Source of the DNA: Aspidiotus rigidus
Lineage: Eukaryota > Arthropoda > Insecta > Hemiptera > Diaspididae
Direction of reading: 5' to 3'
Assembly (NCBI GenBank): GCA_035079385.1
Contig: JAVHKY010000046.1
Location: 2,108,001-2,172,000, forward strand
Length of the DNA: 64,000 nt
A program made the position numbers and the translations under genes. The notes under the pieces are model-generated. The model was not told the origin of the DNA and searched no databases. It was given only the letters and a program-made list of their open reading frames with translations. Positions 43,277 to 54,038 of this stretch are shown here, piece after piece. How positions within the stretch are numbered: position 1 is the stretch's first letter; each line of letters begins with the position of its first letter.

Positions 43277-44202
43277 TTAAAGGGCTAGCCGGAATAAGGG
43301 CAATTTCCAGGAAATTGACCTTTTTCCTGAGATCACGTTTTTGGATTCTACAACTTCCAATCCAAACTATCAGTTCTGTATGAGGACAAAAACGCTGAGT
43401 AGAGTGAGTAATTAGAGAAGCAATAATAGAACGCTCGACTCTGGTTTTTCCTACTCATGTTCTAAGACAGCAGCTGAGCAGCATACGTAAAATTTAAAAT
43501 ATTCCCTAAATGGTTGTGTGAGCACAGAATATACGCAGATATTCTTATGTATGTGTACAAAACGAATTCGTCACGTTTCTACACCATTTTCCGTTCTCAA
43601 AGATACTTTTTGTGCCGTCAAGAGTAGTTCTTTGTAAAAAGGGCATTTTCAAGCTCTTTTAAATCGCGTATTTTCTCGGGTTACATTACACTTTTTTGTA
43701 AAATTTTTTTACAAAAATGTAGTTGAAGAACCACTCTACAAATTCCTCTATAAATTGAAGCGACTGATGGAAGAAGGCTAGTTTTCTTCTAAAAGGGCCT
43801 TAGGGGCCCCAAGGCCCTTCTTCCATCCATTGCTTCAATTTTGGAATACACAATATCATTTTCTATATTTTCTATTGTTGGCAAACTTTAAATCGCATTT
43901 TGGGAAACCTTGATACAACAAAAATTGCCCATTTTCCGCCTTGCCTTTCAATTAGAAACCCAGAATAGGAGGAAAATAGTATATTTCGGTAGCCATTAGA
44001 AGTTTCAATTTGAATGGCTAACAGCTGGCTACTGCTAATATTTTTCCCCGATCGGCTAGCTAATGGCTCGTCAAAATTGTGCACTAATCAGTCGGCTAAT
44101 GGCTAACACCTGGAACCTGACGGCTCCCTAACCATCCCTGAACAAACCACTATGTTTTCAATAATGCCATGATATAGCCAATGACAATGCAAATATTTAT
44201 CT
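43277..44202. other. No gene recognised
   Basis: A local inverted repeat AAGGGCCTTAGGGGCCCCAAGGCCCTT lies near 43794-43820 (described by its ends GAAGAAGG and CCTTCTTC). Otherwise the sequence is AT-rich. Confidence 0.4.
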
Positions 44203-44872
44203 GGTACGCGCAAATAATATAAACAATAATACCGGAAACTCCCATCTAAATACATTGAGCGCTTTTGGTCACGCGACGCAGTGCTATGTAGCGTTGTGGG
44301 ATGATGATGTTGCCTCATAAGCCATGGTCTGTTTGTTTGCCTCCATACAAAAAATAAATGACATATGTCACAAAATTTCAGAATTTTGGATCAAGATAAA
44401 GGTGTTATATTACCTTCTTTCGTTTGAAATAAATAGAATTAGGATCTAAGGATGAATTTCAAGAACTATTTTCAATGAAGAATTCAATAATGAAGTTGGT
44501 TTGAAGCATGGTTTGAAAAAAACAATTTTTGTTCTCATGAAAACTCGATGAATGACATATGTCCATGATATAATTTTGACATATGTCGCGGAATTACACA
44601 CAGATTGATCTGGTGCACACGTGCACGCACACGCACATTTACAAGTCTAACATCTCATTTTCCAGATCATCACAGAGCAAAAAACAAGCACTTAACATTT
44701 TTTTTTTTTTTGTGCAGCAGTTTGGGTTGTTGATGAAGCACCACTACACGCAAACAATATATACAAATTCACAGTCACACCCCACGTTAGTTCCATCCCT
44801 GTTGCTAGTCGCTTATGACCACAAAATTGAAGAGAGTTTCCAGTACTATCATGTATAGTATTTGGTACGTGT
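44203..44872. mobile_element. MITE-N copy 2 (possibly with internal insertion)
   Basis: ATACCGGAAACTCCC (about 44229) pairs with GAGAGTTTCCAGTACTAT (about 44832), with looser pairing out to GGTACG/TGGTACGTG. ATACATTGAGCGCT matches copy 1 (29.7 kb). It is about 440 bp longer than copy 1. The extra part includes three GACATATGTC palindromes (44361-44590). Confidence 0.6.
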
Positions 44873-45269
44873 ATAGTCAATGCCATACCATACATCAATT
44901 TCCGGTAACGACATAATTGCAAACAAATGCAAAAAACAAGAATGATTTTGTTCAATTTGGACCAAAAGCAGACTTGCCTGCCTCAGCTGTCTTCCTTTAA
45001 AATGTGAACAAACTTTTAGCGTGTTAATTCCCATAATGATCACATAGCATTTTGGAAAAAAGTGAATACCGGTATTTCAAAAATGAACAATATGTTAATG
45101 ATGAGTGGTCTTATTTCATAAAGTAGAAACACTTTACTTTGTACATCAAGATTCAAGAATACTCGTTATTGTCTTATTGATATATTGTTTATTTCTGATA
45201 TACTCACAATTTAGCATGCACAGATTCCCTAACTAGGTCACAATATCGATAGATGGACTGTGTTATTTG

Positions 45270-45773
45270 CGAAGCTTTGAATTTTATGCTCCAAAAAATA
45301 GCTAAATATGCGCATATTATATGCTCCTGCGACACCTAAAATATGCTGCAAATTTCTCATTTTTGGTGAAATATTCTAAAATATTTCTACAGAAGAAATG
45401 AAATTCTATCAAATGGTGTTCATTGTTTTTTGAAATTCACGTAGAATATACAAGAAAATGATGATGATGGTTTCTGTTGTTTGGGAGATATTACATTTTG
45501 TTCTCATCAGCGCATCTCGCTGATTTCTACAGAAAAATTTGAATCGTGTGTTTTTTCCATGGTTTTTTGCGATTTTGGGCAAATTTTCGGAAACATTGCT
45601 GAAATATGCTAAAAAATGCACCGATATGCTGAAATATGCTCGAACTACCCTAAATATGCCGAATATGCTTTTTGAAATAGGGCTTACTTGACAGGAAATT
45701 TTATAAAACTTTCAAAATGATGTCATTCACGGTTCCAGAAAAATATGCTAAAGCATAAAATCCAAAGCCCTGG
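45270..45773. mobile_element. hAT-like MITE (504 bp) with ATATGCT repeats
   Basis: The right end GCATAAAATCCAAAGCCCTGG pairs with the left GAAGCTTTGAATTTTATGC. GTTATTTG and CTTATTTG flank it (7 of 8). The interior repeats ATATGCT near 45610-45670. It sits 16 bp inside the terminal repeat of MITE-K copy 2. Confidence 0.78.
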
Positions 45774-46009
45774 CTTATTTGTGATAACGCAACATGAATG
45801 TGAGTGCAAGATGCATAGATGTGAGTGAGCAGAAGTACCTATTCTGCTGAAAATATGTCCATTGGGCATTTTGCTCCCCATAAGAAATACATGTGGAGCA
45901 AAGATGAACATGGTATTAATTTAATATGAGATAATAAAATTTACAGAAAAGTTTATATTTTAAATTGATCAACTTCTGGCTATTTGAAAGAAAAAATCTC
46001 TTCACCGTA

Positions 46010-46977
46010 TCATTTTTTATATATAAAGCAGAAAGTTTGTCCGTCCGTCCTCCTGTCCGTTTATAACTCGAGAACTACTGGGCCGATCGCTTTCAAACTT
46101 TCAGGATATATTGTCCTCATCCCAGAGCAGCACATAGACTCATAAAAATAAAAATTTGACGGGGAGGTGCTGAGTAATTTCAAAAAAGGGCGAAAACAAT
46201 GACTTTTTTCAATATAAAAAAACGTGGTGGTGTAGCTTGCCATCGAACGCGTTGTTCCAACGTTACCGTTCAAACGCGTTGAGCGGCGCAGTTATAAAAA
46301 TTAAGTTATGGTGATAACTCGAGTTTTACTCATTTTTATGAAAAATTGAAGAGAACAAAAATTGTTGCCCCTTTAATTTCCTTTCGAATGAGCCCAATTC
46401 CAGATTTTTAGGAGGAAATTTTGGAACTATTGGTACCTATTTTGACTGATGCGTATTTAAGATCATTGTGTTTACAGAGAGAGAGAGCATTTAAACCGGT
46501 TGCTCTGGATGAATCTACAGAGACTATTCGAGTTTTACGTATCCAATTTTCGATTTTGAAAGGAGACGTTTATGTAAAATAATTTCTTGAAAATTTGCTC
46601 TTCTTTTGTGACGAGTAACTATACATTAGGTAAATATTGTCGTCAGAGTTTGAAACTACCTAAGAAAAGGTACTGGGTTCGAGAAAGAATTAAGAAAATT
46701 ACATCCGTTTTCTCATATAGGAAACGACTGAGTTCGTCTCATGCCTCTACACAGACTGATGTAATGCTTCGGGGATATGGCAGGCTTTTTACCTACTGTC
46801 CATCTATTTCCTTAATCATTGCGACGGTTCATGAATTAGTCCGTTTTTTGCTGCAATACAGCCCTTACCTGTCAACTCAGCTCTTACCGTTAAAATCGAA
46901 ATATTTACAAAACACTGATATCTACTCAACACACAGCTGGCGGTCAGGCGCGCCGGAGGCGCGCTGCCAACCGCTAG
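46010..46977 (+). mobile_element. Non-autonomous Helitron-like element (968 bp)
   Basis: It starts TC (46010) followed by ATTTTTTATATATAAAGC, and has GTTTGTCCGTCCGTCC and AACTACTGGGCCGATCGC typical of arthropod non-autonomous Helitrons. It ends with hairpin GCGCGCC-GGA-GGCGCGC (46948-46964), a 9-nt spacer and CTAG (46974-46977). Host A (46009) and T (46978) flank it, as Helitrons require, and the host MITE-K length confirms the boundaries. A 134-codon frame inside (46587-46991) was not recognised. Confidence 0.8.
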
Positions 46978-47589
46978 TTTTTTATATTTAATTTTTAGCA
47001 TAGTAATCTCTGCTCCATATGTATTTCTTTTGGGAGCAAAATGCCAAATGGACAAAAACGATCTTTTATCCATAATTGTGGTGTCACAATAACACAGTCC
47101 ATTGCAAAATATTGCAAAATGCTGCTTGCTAAAGTTCCTTCGGTCTTTGTTTAGCATTCTTTTCAATCTAATTTCCCAGAAGGGAAACAAACGTTCTGAA
47201 AACATCAATATTTTGAAAACAGGGCATATTAATAAGGTAGTAGGGGTCAATTTCTTAGAAGTATAAAGCTTCTAGAGTATTAAAGAAACACTCCCATTCT
47301 TTATTTATTTTCTATTTTTAAAATATTCATCAATTTTTAAAACAATACTTTCACTTATGGGAAATTCAACTGATATAAAAGTACAATAAATTTTGAAAGA
47401 ACTTCAGCATGCAGCATTTTGCAATATTTTGAAACTTATTGATACGGCGACGTAACGGGAAATCAGTCCATTAAAATGCAAAACAAAAACTTTGTTTACA
47501 TTTCAAAGGGAGACAGCTGCAGCATGCAATCTGGTTTCTTTACAACTCATATTTGATTCATCGATGTCACCTGGGAATCAGTCTATTAT

Positions 47590-47800
47590 ATAGTCAATAG
47601 CCATACTAATAAAATTATTTATTTCACTTTTTCATAAAAAATGCAGGGAGGGAACAAAACTTGTTGTCTTTTCAACTTTCTTCTAGATGAAAGTAATTTC
47701 AGATTTTTTGGATGACTATTTGCATTTCACCACTTTGTTTTCCCCAAATTGCCGTCATAGTAAATCAAGGGGGCGTCTCCTATGCCTTTATCTGCAAATA
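47590..47800 (-). repeat. Dispersed repeat T (inverted copy)
   Basis: AAATTGCCGTCATAGTAAAT and AAACTTGTTGTCTTTTCAAC are diverged reverse complements of blocks at 32960-33030. TATAGTCAATAGCC at the left resembles MITE-C ends but lacks a partner. Confidence 0.5.
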
Positions 47801-47870
47801 TAACTTCCCTGAAATACTATCAAGGATAATACCAGAAACCCAGAAACTCCTATCTCTATAGTCAGACCAT

Positions 47871-48036
47871 ATGTGACCCGCTGTGAGAGAAGGGTACTCC
47901 TTATTTTTCTTGAATTTTTGGATAGTACCACGTGAATATACAAATGTTTTACTACAAAAATATGTGAAAAAAAAAAAAAAAAAATGATAAAATGATAAAA
48001 TGATGCCAAGTTTCCTTCTCTTGCAGCGGGTCACAT
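47871..48036. mobile_element. 166-bp hairpin MITE with ATGTGACC ends
   Basis: ATGTGACCCGCTGTGAGAGA and TCTCTTGCAGCGGGTCACAT pair. A 17-bp A-run is in the loop (47968-47984). The terminal TGTGACC is shared with elements at 9571 and 52162. Confidence 0.8.
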
Positions 48037-48162
48037 GGAGTAACATAAACCCTAGAGGTATTATCGTTCGATGTAAACAAATATGACGCTGGATGTGGTA
48101 ATCCAACTCCTGTAAAAATCAAGTGGTGGTGGCATTTGTTTACATTGAACGAGAATAGGGCA

Positions 48163-48370
48163 TTTCCACAGCGGCGCATTGTATAGTATTCTCCTACCTG
48201 TTATTGAGTTGGTAGTATTTCTAACATTGCTCTTACGGGTGTTGCTGGATTGCATACTCATTTTCATTGTGGAGTAGTTTGCCATAATAGCAATGTATGA
48301 GCAATGTTAGAAATACTACCATTTCGATAACACGTAGGGGGATACGTATGCAATGCGCCGACATGGAAAA
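48163..48370. mobile_element. Palindromic element, ~75-bp arms
   Basis: AACATTGCTCTTACG-side arm: GGTAGTATTTCTAACATTGC (48211) pairs with GCAATGTTAGAAATACTACC (48300). Pairing continues outward to GCGGCGCATTG/CAATGCGCCG and AGGGCATTTCC/GGAAAAGCCT. A second CAATGCACC...GAAATGCCCT block follows at 48390-48418. Confidence 0.8.
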
Positions 48371-48639
48371 GCCTTATAACACAAATAGGTATGCAATGCA
48401 CCAACGTTGAAATGCCCTATACCTCTAGCGCCTTAATGTGTAAACTGCTGATAGTGATAAGAAGTACGTTGGAACACTGGAAACAAAATAAGACGGTTGG
48501 GTCCCACAATGATAAATGTAGCAGTTGGTTTGGCTCATGTCATCCTTACCCCGTTGGTAACTAAAATACCCATATTGAACCCCACCATCTTATTTCTTGC
48601 TTCCAGTCTTCCAACAACAACTGATAACCTTGTTTATAT

Positions 48640-49560
48640 ATTATTGTATCGGCAGTCTATGTTACTAAAATTTCACAAAATTGATCCCGGAATAAACTTT
48701 GATTGCTACCTTCACAAGGTACTGAATTGCGCAAAACGCAATCTGGGAATCATCATGAGACAGACCAAATCTTTTGTCAACATGGCTGTTCTCCGCTTGC
48801 TGTAGCTGGTGCTTGCACGATCGCATCTAAATAGTGCAAGTGTGATATGGGGTCTAGTAGGTAAGGGGAAGTTTAGAAAATTGAACGTATTCAAAAAATG
48901 TTCACAAGATATCCCTATTTTAGAAATTTTGGATATTACGATACCTCTATTAGCTATTTGGAATTGGTCCTGGGTTACAAGTCAACTACTCTAAAAGTGA
49001 GAAGGGAACTTAGTTTAAGGGCGTGCTCTACCTCGTTACTAACACAAGAACACACAGAACCGTGGGAACACAAACACGTTACGGAGAATACTAATTACGA
49101 CTTGAAATGCGCACCAAATTATATGAAACTTAAAAGTTGAAGGTTCTAAAAACACCGCAAATTGGTTTATAACACCTATACTTCCTCAAATAACGTTATT
49201 CTTTCGTGAGAAGTATCGCTCCTTTCAACTGATAACGTGCGAATAATCCTTTTTTTCATTGGATTGTTGATCTAATAATAATTGAAACTAGCGATTATTA
49301 ACTAATTTCCGGTCTTGATAGTGTCATGTATCGTCTTATTACAAAGTTTTGAGAGATTTGGAGCTAATTTCAAGTTGTAATTAGTATTCCAGGATATTTT
49401 CCCATGGTGTACTGCAGGTTGCATAGTTTCAAGTATTTACAGTGTATTTTGCATGTGTTAGTAACGAGGTAGAGCCTGCCCTTAATAATGATAGTGAATC
49501 GTTGTTCTTACTAAGTAAGATAAATTTTCTTGCTCCATCCAGAACACAGGTGTAGCGATA
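48640..49560 (+). pseudogene. Non-LTR retrotransposon RT C-terminal fragment (Jockey/CR1-like)
   Basis: The plus strand reads DCYLHKVLNCAKRNLGIIMR, then LVLARSHLNSASVIWG, then in a shifted frame FTRYPYFRNFGYYDTS and KVRRELSL. This is the post-palm region of Jockey/CR1-type RTs (LxRSxLEYxSxVW, then QRKFxRY and RR-x-L). In-frame stop and a frameshift near 48895 disable it. A 463-bp MITE with TTAA duplication is inserted at 49019; after it FLLHPEHRCS-like sequence resumes. Upstream catalytic FADD was not found. Confidence 0.8.
49019..49481. mobile_element. 463-bp MITE flanked by TTAA
   Basis: GGGCGTGCTCTACCTCGTTA begins it and its near complement TAACGAGGTAGAGCCTGCCC ends it. TTAA is on both sides (49015-49018 and 49482-49485). 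A TTAA target is used by piggyBac and Kolobok superfamilies; the terminus alone does not decide. It interrupts the RT remnant. Confidence 0.88.
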
Positions 49561-51685
49561 TCTTTCAGATTCTTCAGCATAGAACGCAGCAATTTGCTTC
49601 TGCTCCGCTGCTCCATACCCTGTCTTTCTTGAACCCCGTTTTTAAAGAAGACCGTGCAATTTATATAGTTGTATTTTGTGACGGTAGAAAATATTAGGTA
49701 GCAAGGTGACGTCAGTCCTCATGAATTTGGAAACAAATTGTTAGTGCTTGTCCACACCTTATCTGTTCATTATTCATCTATCTTATTTTTTATTTATTTT
49801 TTTTCGTATCATAAATCTTTAGGTCTGATCTTGTCTGCACCCCTATGATCGAATGGCCTCCATATATCTGTAATTATTATTATTATATATACTTATTTAT
49901 TTATTTATTTCGTTTATTCTTTGAAATGATTGGTTTGTGGAAGGGGTTGGGTGATTGGACATGGGACCAGTGTTGGGGTAGCTAGTGGTGGTTATATTAT
50001 CTTTTTTTTTTTTTTCCATTTTGAATTTTGAATTTTGAATTCTGTTTGTTTATCATCCGTATTTCTCTATTATTTCCATTTTTTTTGCTTTTTTCTCATT
50101 TCGTTTTTCTTTTTAGGGTCAGCGCGGCGCGCTAGCCGACCGTATTGTAATCACTAATCACTTTTTTCTTCTTCTTTCGTCTCCGATAAGACGCTGACGT
50201 CACAATCAAGTGTACCGTATGCTGTATAGTCTCGAGTCTTTGGCTCTTTGCGTGTTATCATTGCAATTTACGTTTTGATTGTGTTCAACCGTCCTTAATA
50301 AGGCAGGAATCACATAAAAATAATACCAAGCGTATTTATTATCCAACGTTCGCAAATTGAAAAGATTGGTGTTACCTACAATAAATTTGATATGTTCAAA
50401 GTACAAGTTTATTTCATTTTGATGACATACTTATCAGATGACTACAAACGGAACTAAAATTGTCTTAATTGCGATGAAAAGAATGAGAGTGATGAAGTAT
50501 GAATCCTTGCAATTGGTCTAAACAATGTGAATGCTGAAGTGGTAGGCAGAGCAAAATATAAAATGAATTATTGTTGAGTATTGTGATAAGAAAATCGGTA
50601 TATAATTACAATGACACTAGTCTCCAATCTTGTAGTTACATTTGATAGAACGTGAATACGTAAGTGGAAAGTTTGAGGTATGAACAGTTTGGTTGAATAA
50701 TTATCGAAATTTTATTATTTTAACTTGCAGTATAAGGTACATTTAGTTTCTAGTACCGGTTCTTACGCTTGAGTTAGAAGCCAAATATCATCTAAATGTA
50801 AGTATATGTCGTATTTTGCATCAAAAGTCTCTAAAAACGTAGGGAACAGGATGACTTAAAAGTTGATCATGGATTGCAAATGGGGTATCCTAGCTTTGTT
50901 ATCCGCGATCCAATATTAATTTGAATTTCAATTTATACTTACTTTGAAGTTGACTACAAAGGTAGTATGATAATTACATTGTTGGGTTTTGAGCAGACAA
51001 ATGAAGTTTGTGATAGTATTAATTAATCAAGGATTTCAATTCTGCGATTTTATGATTCGTGTTACTTATTATCCTTGTTTCATGACGAAAATGACAATTG
51101 TTGGAAGGGTGTAATATCAGCGTTTTTTGTACTCAACAGTGGTTCCTTCAGGTTATTGCTTATTAATTGTTGAGAGTTAGCTTTGATGAATAGAATCAGA
51201 AAGCTGTGATGTGAATTCTTGCAGAAAAGGCGGTTCAAACAATATGAATGAAATTGAATACAAATGAAAGGGAATGTCTTACAACACAATGCGAATATGA
51301 AATGAGTAATTACAAATAAAAAAGTAGGAAATAGGATGATCAAAAATTGATTGTGAATATGATATCCTAGCTTTGTGATCCTCAATTCAAATTTAATTTG
51401 TACTTGGTCCTACTTTCTAGTTGGGTTTTAACGCACAAAGGTTTTATCATTTTTATTTTCCTTCACCTTGTGTCCATCTCAATAGTACCGCCATCTCAAT
51501 TGATATTTTTCTTATCAGAAATAACTCAGTCATTCGCCGACCCTCGTAACATCCCGCCCGCGGAGTGCTTGTTTGTTTATAGTGTCCTCCTGTCATTGGC
51601 CAATCGGCTGTTGGAGGGCACTCTAATATAAGTAAATAAAATAAAGAAATGGTCTAAAATGTAAATGTTACTATGTGGTCCAAGA
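49561..51685. other. AT-rich non-coding stretch
   Basis: It contains simple TTAT/ATT runs (49868-49915), a 14-bp T-run (50003) and a GC palindrome AGCGCGGCGCGCT at 50121. Around 51530-51640 is a GC-richer block with a CATTGGCCAATCGG motif inside the imperfect palindrome GTGTCCTCC...GGAGGGCAC. No gene was recognised. Confidence 0.4.
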
Positions 51686-51770
51686 TATTGCCTGTAAGGG
51701 CTGTACTGGGAGCGCGACTTTTTAACGCCACTTTTGAAGGTGGTGGTGTGTAGTGGTCTCATATAAATAA
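51686..51770 (+). repeat. Dispersed direct repeat R2, second copy
   Basis: Same blocks as 36029-36110, including GAAGGTGGTGGTGTGTAGT and CATATAAATAAC. Confidence 0.65.
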
Positions 51771-52161
51771 CACAGGAATGATTTTTAAAATTCTTCACTA
51801 CTTAATTATTCAACCAATTTAAAAAAAAAATTGGGATATAAAAAAGTTGGAGCCGAGTCCACTCTTAACAATTTCAAACTACTTTTAGAAAGCTTCCCCT
51901 TCAAATTTTACAAGAAAGAAACAAAGAAGAGCGAAAAGACAAGCACCCTGTACCAGTCTGGAAGAGGTTTGTGCACAGATCTCAGAACTATTTCGCTTTT
52001 CCTTGGCTCTTGGATTTCATTTATTTTCATTGTCATTCAGTCTTTAGACTTTCAACTTCTGGCTTTCTATGTTGAACGAGCAACTTTCCACAACTTCTTC
52101 AACGTGTGGCTTTATACTTTTAGCTAGCTTCCCAACTCTGCCGTACAAAATAGAATGAATA

Positions 52162-52705
52162 TGTGACCTGTCACAAGAGAACCCCCCTTAGTGTCATAAA
52201 AATCGTTTTTCAGGTTTTCAGCGATCCCTTATAATTGAAACCCGCTCTTTCACGTGGTGCTATTGAAAAAATTCGAAAAAATTTATTTATAGACCTCAGG
52301 GGTCTTCAAAGTTGGGGGAAAATTTCAAATTTCTGGAAAAATTTTTGGAATTTGATGAAATTCAGTTTTCGGGGTAATTTTGGGTCGCTGAACATGAATC
52401 TGACCCACAAATTTCATTCCAATGCATATTTTTGGGTTCACGGATCAAAACATGGAGCTAAGATGCAATTTTTTAGGCGATTCTCCAGTACTTTTTTCAT
52501 CAAATTCAAAATTTTAAATTATTAACGCGCAAATAATATAAAAGCACTATTGAATTGTATTCTTGAATCATTAATCTACAACTGATAAAATTTTCAGCCA
52601 AATTGATCGCATAATGACACCAAAAACTGATTTTGAAGTTAGAATTATCGCTCCTGTAAAATTATATTTAGGACGCTAAGGGGGGTTCTCTTGTGACAGG
52701 TCACA
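52162..52705. mobile_element. 544-bp MITE with TGTGACCTGTCAC ends
   Basis: TGTGACCTGTCACAAGAGAA plus CCCCCCTTAG pairs with its complement ending at 52705. AATA flanks both sides (52158-52161 and 52706-52709). Interior non-coding. Confidence 0.85.
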
Positions 52706-52764
52706 AATAGAGTCTTTCACGCGGACGTAACATCATTGATAATAATACAAACTATCCATCTTCT

Positions 52765-52990
52765 AGTGTTGGATACTTATTACTTCCATCACAAATGTAA
52801 ACAATTTTTTTTGCACGTACTTTCCCATAAGAAAAAATGGTGTTCCAGAAATCGTTGAATACTTTGAAAAGAAATTGTTTTTAAGGAACCAAAACCTAAT
52901 TTTTTATTACTAAGAAGTTCTTAGATTGCCATCATGTAATACTTGTTCCTAACAAATTTTCCGTTCTTGTTATATTTGACGAATTTTAGA
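52765..52990 (+). repeat. Dispersed repeat R3, second copy
   Basis: See 42672-42900; the same blocks occur in the same order and orientation. Confidence 0.75.
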
Positions 52991-53010
52991 ACCAAATTTG
53001 TTCCCATAAG

Positions 53011-53610
53011 GAATCCTCTTCGTTCACGCTGGGTTGCGTTGTTTTAAACAAACGATGTTTAAAACGTGTTTAAAACATTTTTAAAACAGCAAAAATCGAG
53101 AAATTTACATTGGCTCTCATGAGAATGGTTTAAACGTTTTGAACAAATTTTTTGTTTTAAACGTGTTTTTTAAAAAAAAAAAACTTTTTTTTTGCAACCC
53201 TGCGTTCACGTGACGTCACCAACAGCTAACATCGAGCAATTTTGATCGATAGTATCGCAGAATTTTGCGATAGTATCATGCGATGGTGCTTAGAACATTA
53301 TCGACTCCCATAAGAATACACAGGGAAAATTTCGATCATGTGTTAGTATTTCAAAATGAGAAATAAATAAGGAATTCAACGTTGATAATTAAGATCTGGA
53401 AGACCTCAAGTATTTGAGAATGTATTTTTCGTTTCTCACTTTATTCTTCTATTCAAATATGAGCAAATGATCGAATTCAATATTTTTCTTCTTATAGAAA
53501 AGTCCGTGTAAAAAAAGTTTGTTTACTTTCCCTAAGCAGCATCGATCACAAATCTCGAAATTATTTTGAATACAACGATACTGTGACGTAGGCGTGAACG
53601 AAGAGGATTC
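53011..53610. mobile_element. MITE-Q, interrupted in its left terminal repeat
   Basis: GAATCCTCTTCGTTCACG begins it and CGTGAACGAAGAGGATTC ends it. Removal of a 174-bp insertion (53029-53202) and one 8-bp target copy restores ACGTGACGTCAC after the left repeat, matching the complement GTGACGTAGGCGT at the right. Net length is about 418 bp. Confidence 0.85.
53029..53202. mobile_element. 174-bp hAT-like mini-element
   Basis: CTGGGTTGCG starts it and TGCAACCCTG ends it. CGTTCACG flanks both sides exactly (53021-53028 and 53203-53210). The interior consists largely of GTTTTAAAC-type palindromes. The CAGGGTTGCA terminus is typical of hAT MITEs. Confidence 0.88.
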
Positions 53611-54038
53611 AACTTTGTACGGCAGATCCGTGATCCACGATCCGATTTTTGCCTGAGTAATTTGTTACTAGCGCTCCCGGCGGAGAAATATTGTACTACT
53701 CACGTAAAAAATTGAAATTCCTTAGAATGAGTGTGATTCCTGTATTTGGGTGTTCTTCTCTGTTTCTCTTTTACCTGCAACAAAATAGGCCAAGTCGAAT
53801 TGAATGCAAATGGCTGAGTTAGAAAATATTTTGGTAAATAATGATGGATAGATTTTTCCCGATGTGTATCGTTTTTCTTATTCATTTACTTGGGCAAAAT
53901 ATTTCGTTTGATTATTTTTGTATTCGCGTGTGTCCACTTGACCAAACAAATATTGATTTATACTCTCTGCACAGCGCTAGGATGTGAATAATTATGTTAC
54001 TCTTGAGCTGTGTGAATCCAGCCATTACCTAGGAGCGA
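53611..54038 (+). promoter_or_regulatory. 5' flank of the PRRT-like gene
   Basis: The transcription start is not identifiable. CCATTACCTAG just before the ATG (54026-54032) would serve as a splice acceptor, so an upstream non-coding exon is possible. The ATG context is GCGAATGG. Confidence 0.3.

Larger units (their letters stand above)
45254..47101. mobile_element. MITE-K copy 2 carrying two nested elements
   Basis: It starts TGGACTGTGTTATTTG and ends AATAACACAGTCCA. It contains a hAT-like MITE (45270-45773) and a Helitron-like element (46010-46977). Subtracting both plus one 8-bp target copy leaves 368 bp; copy 1 is 370 bp. The arm landmarks GCTCCCCATAAGAAATACAT and TTTTGGGAGCAAAATGCC also agree. 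Confidence 0.88.

Noticed and set aside
46587..46991. 134-codon frame with YWVRERI reminiscent of Harbinger transposase
   Set aside because: Only a few residues agree, it lies inside a Helitron-like element, and no DDE block follows.
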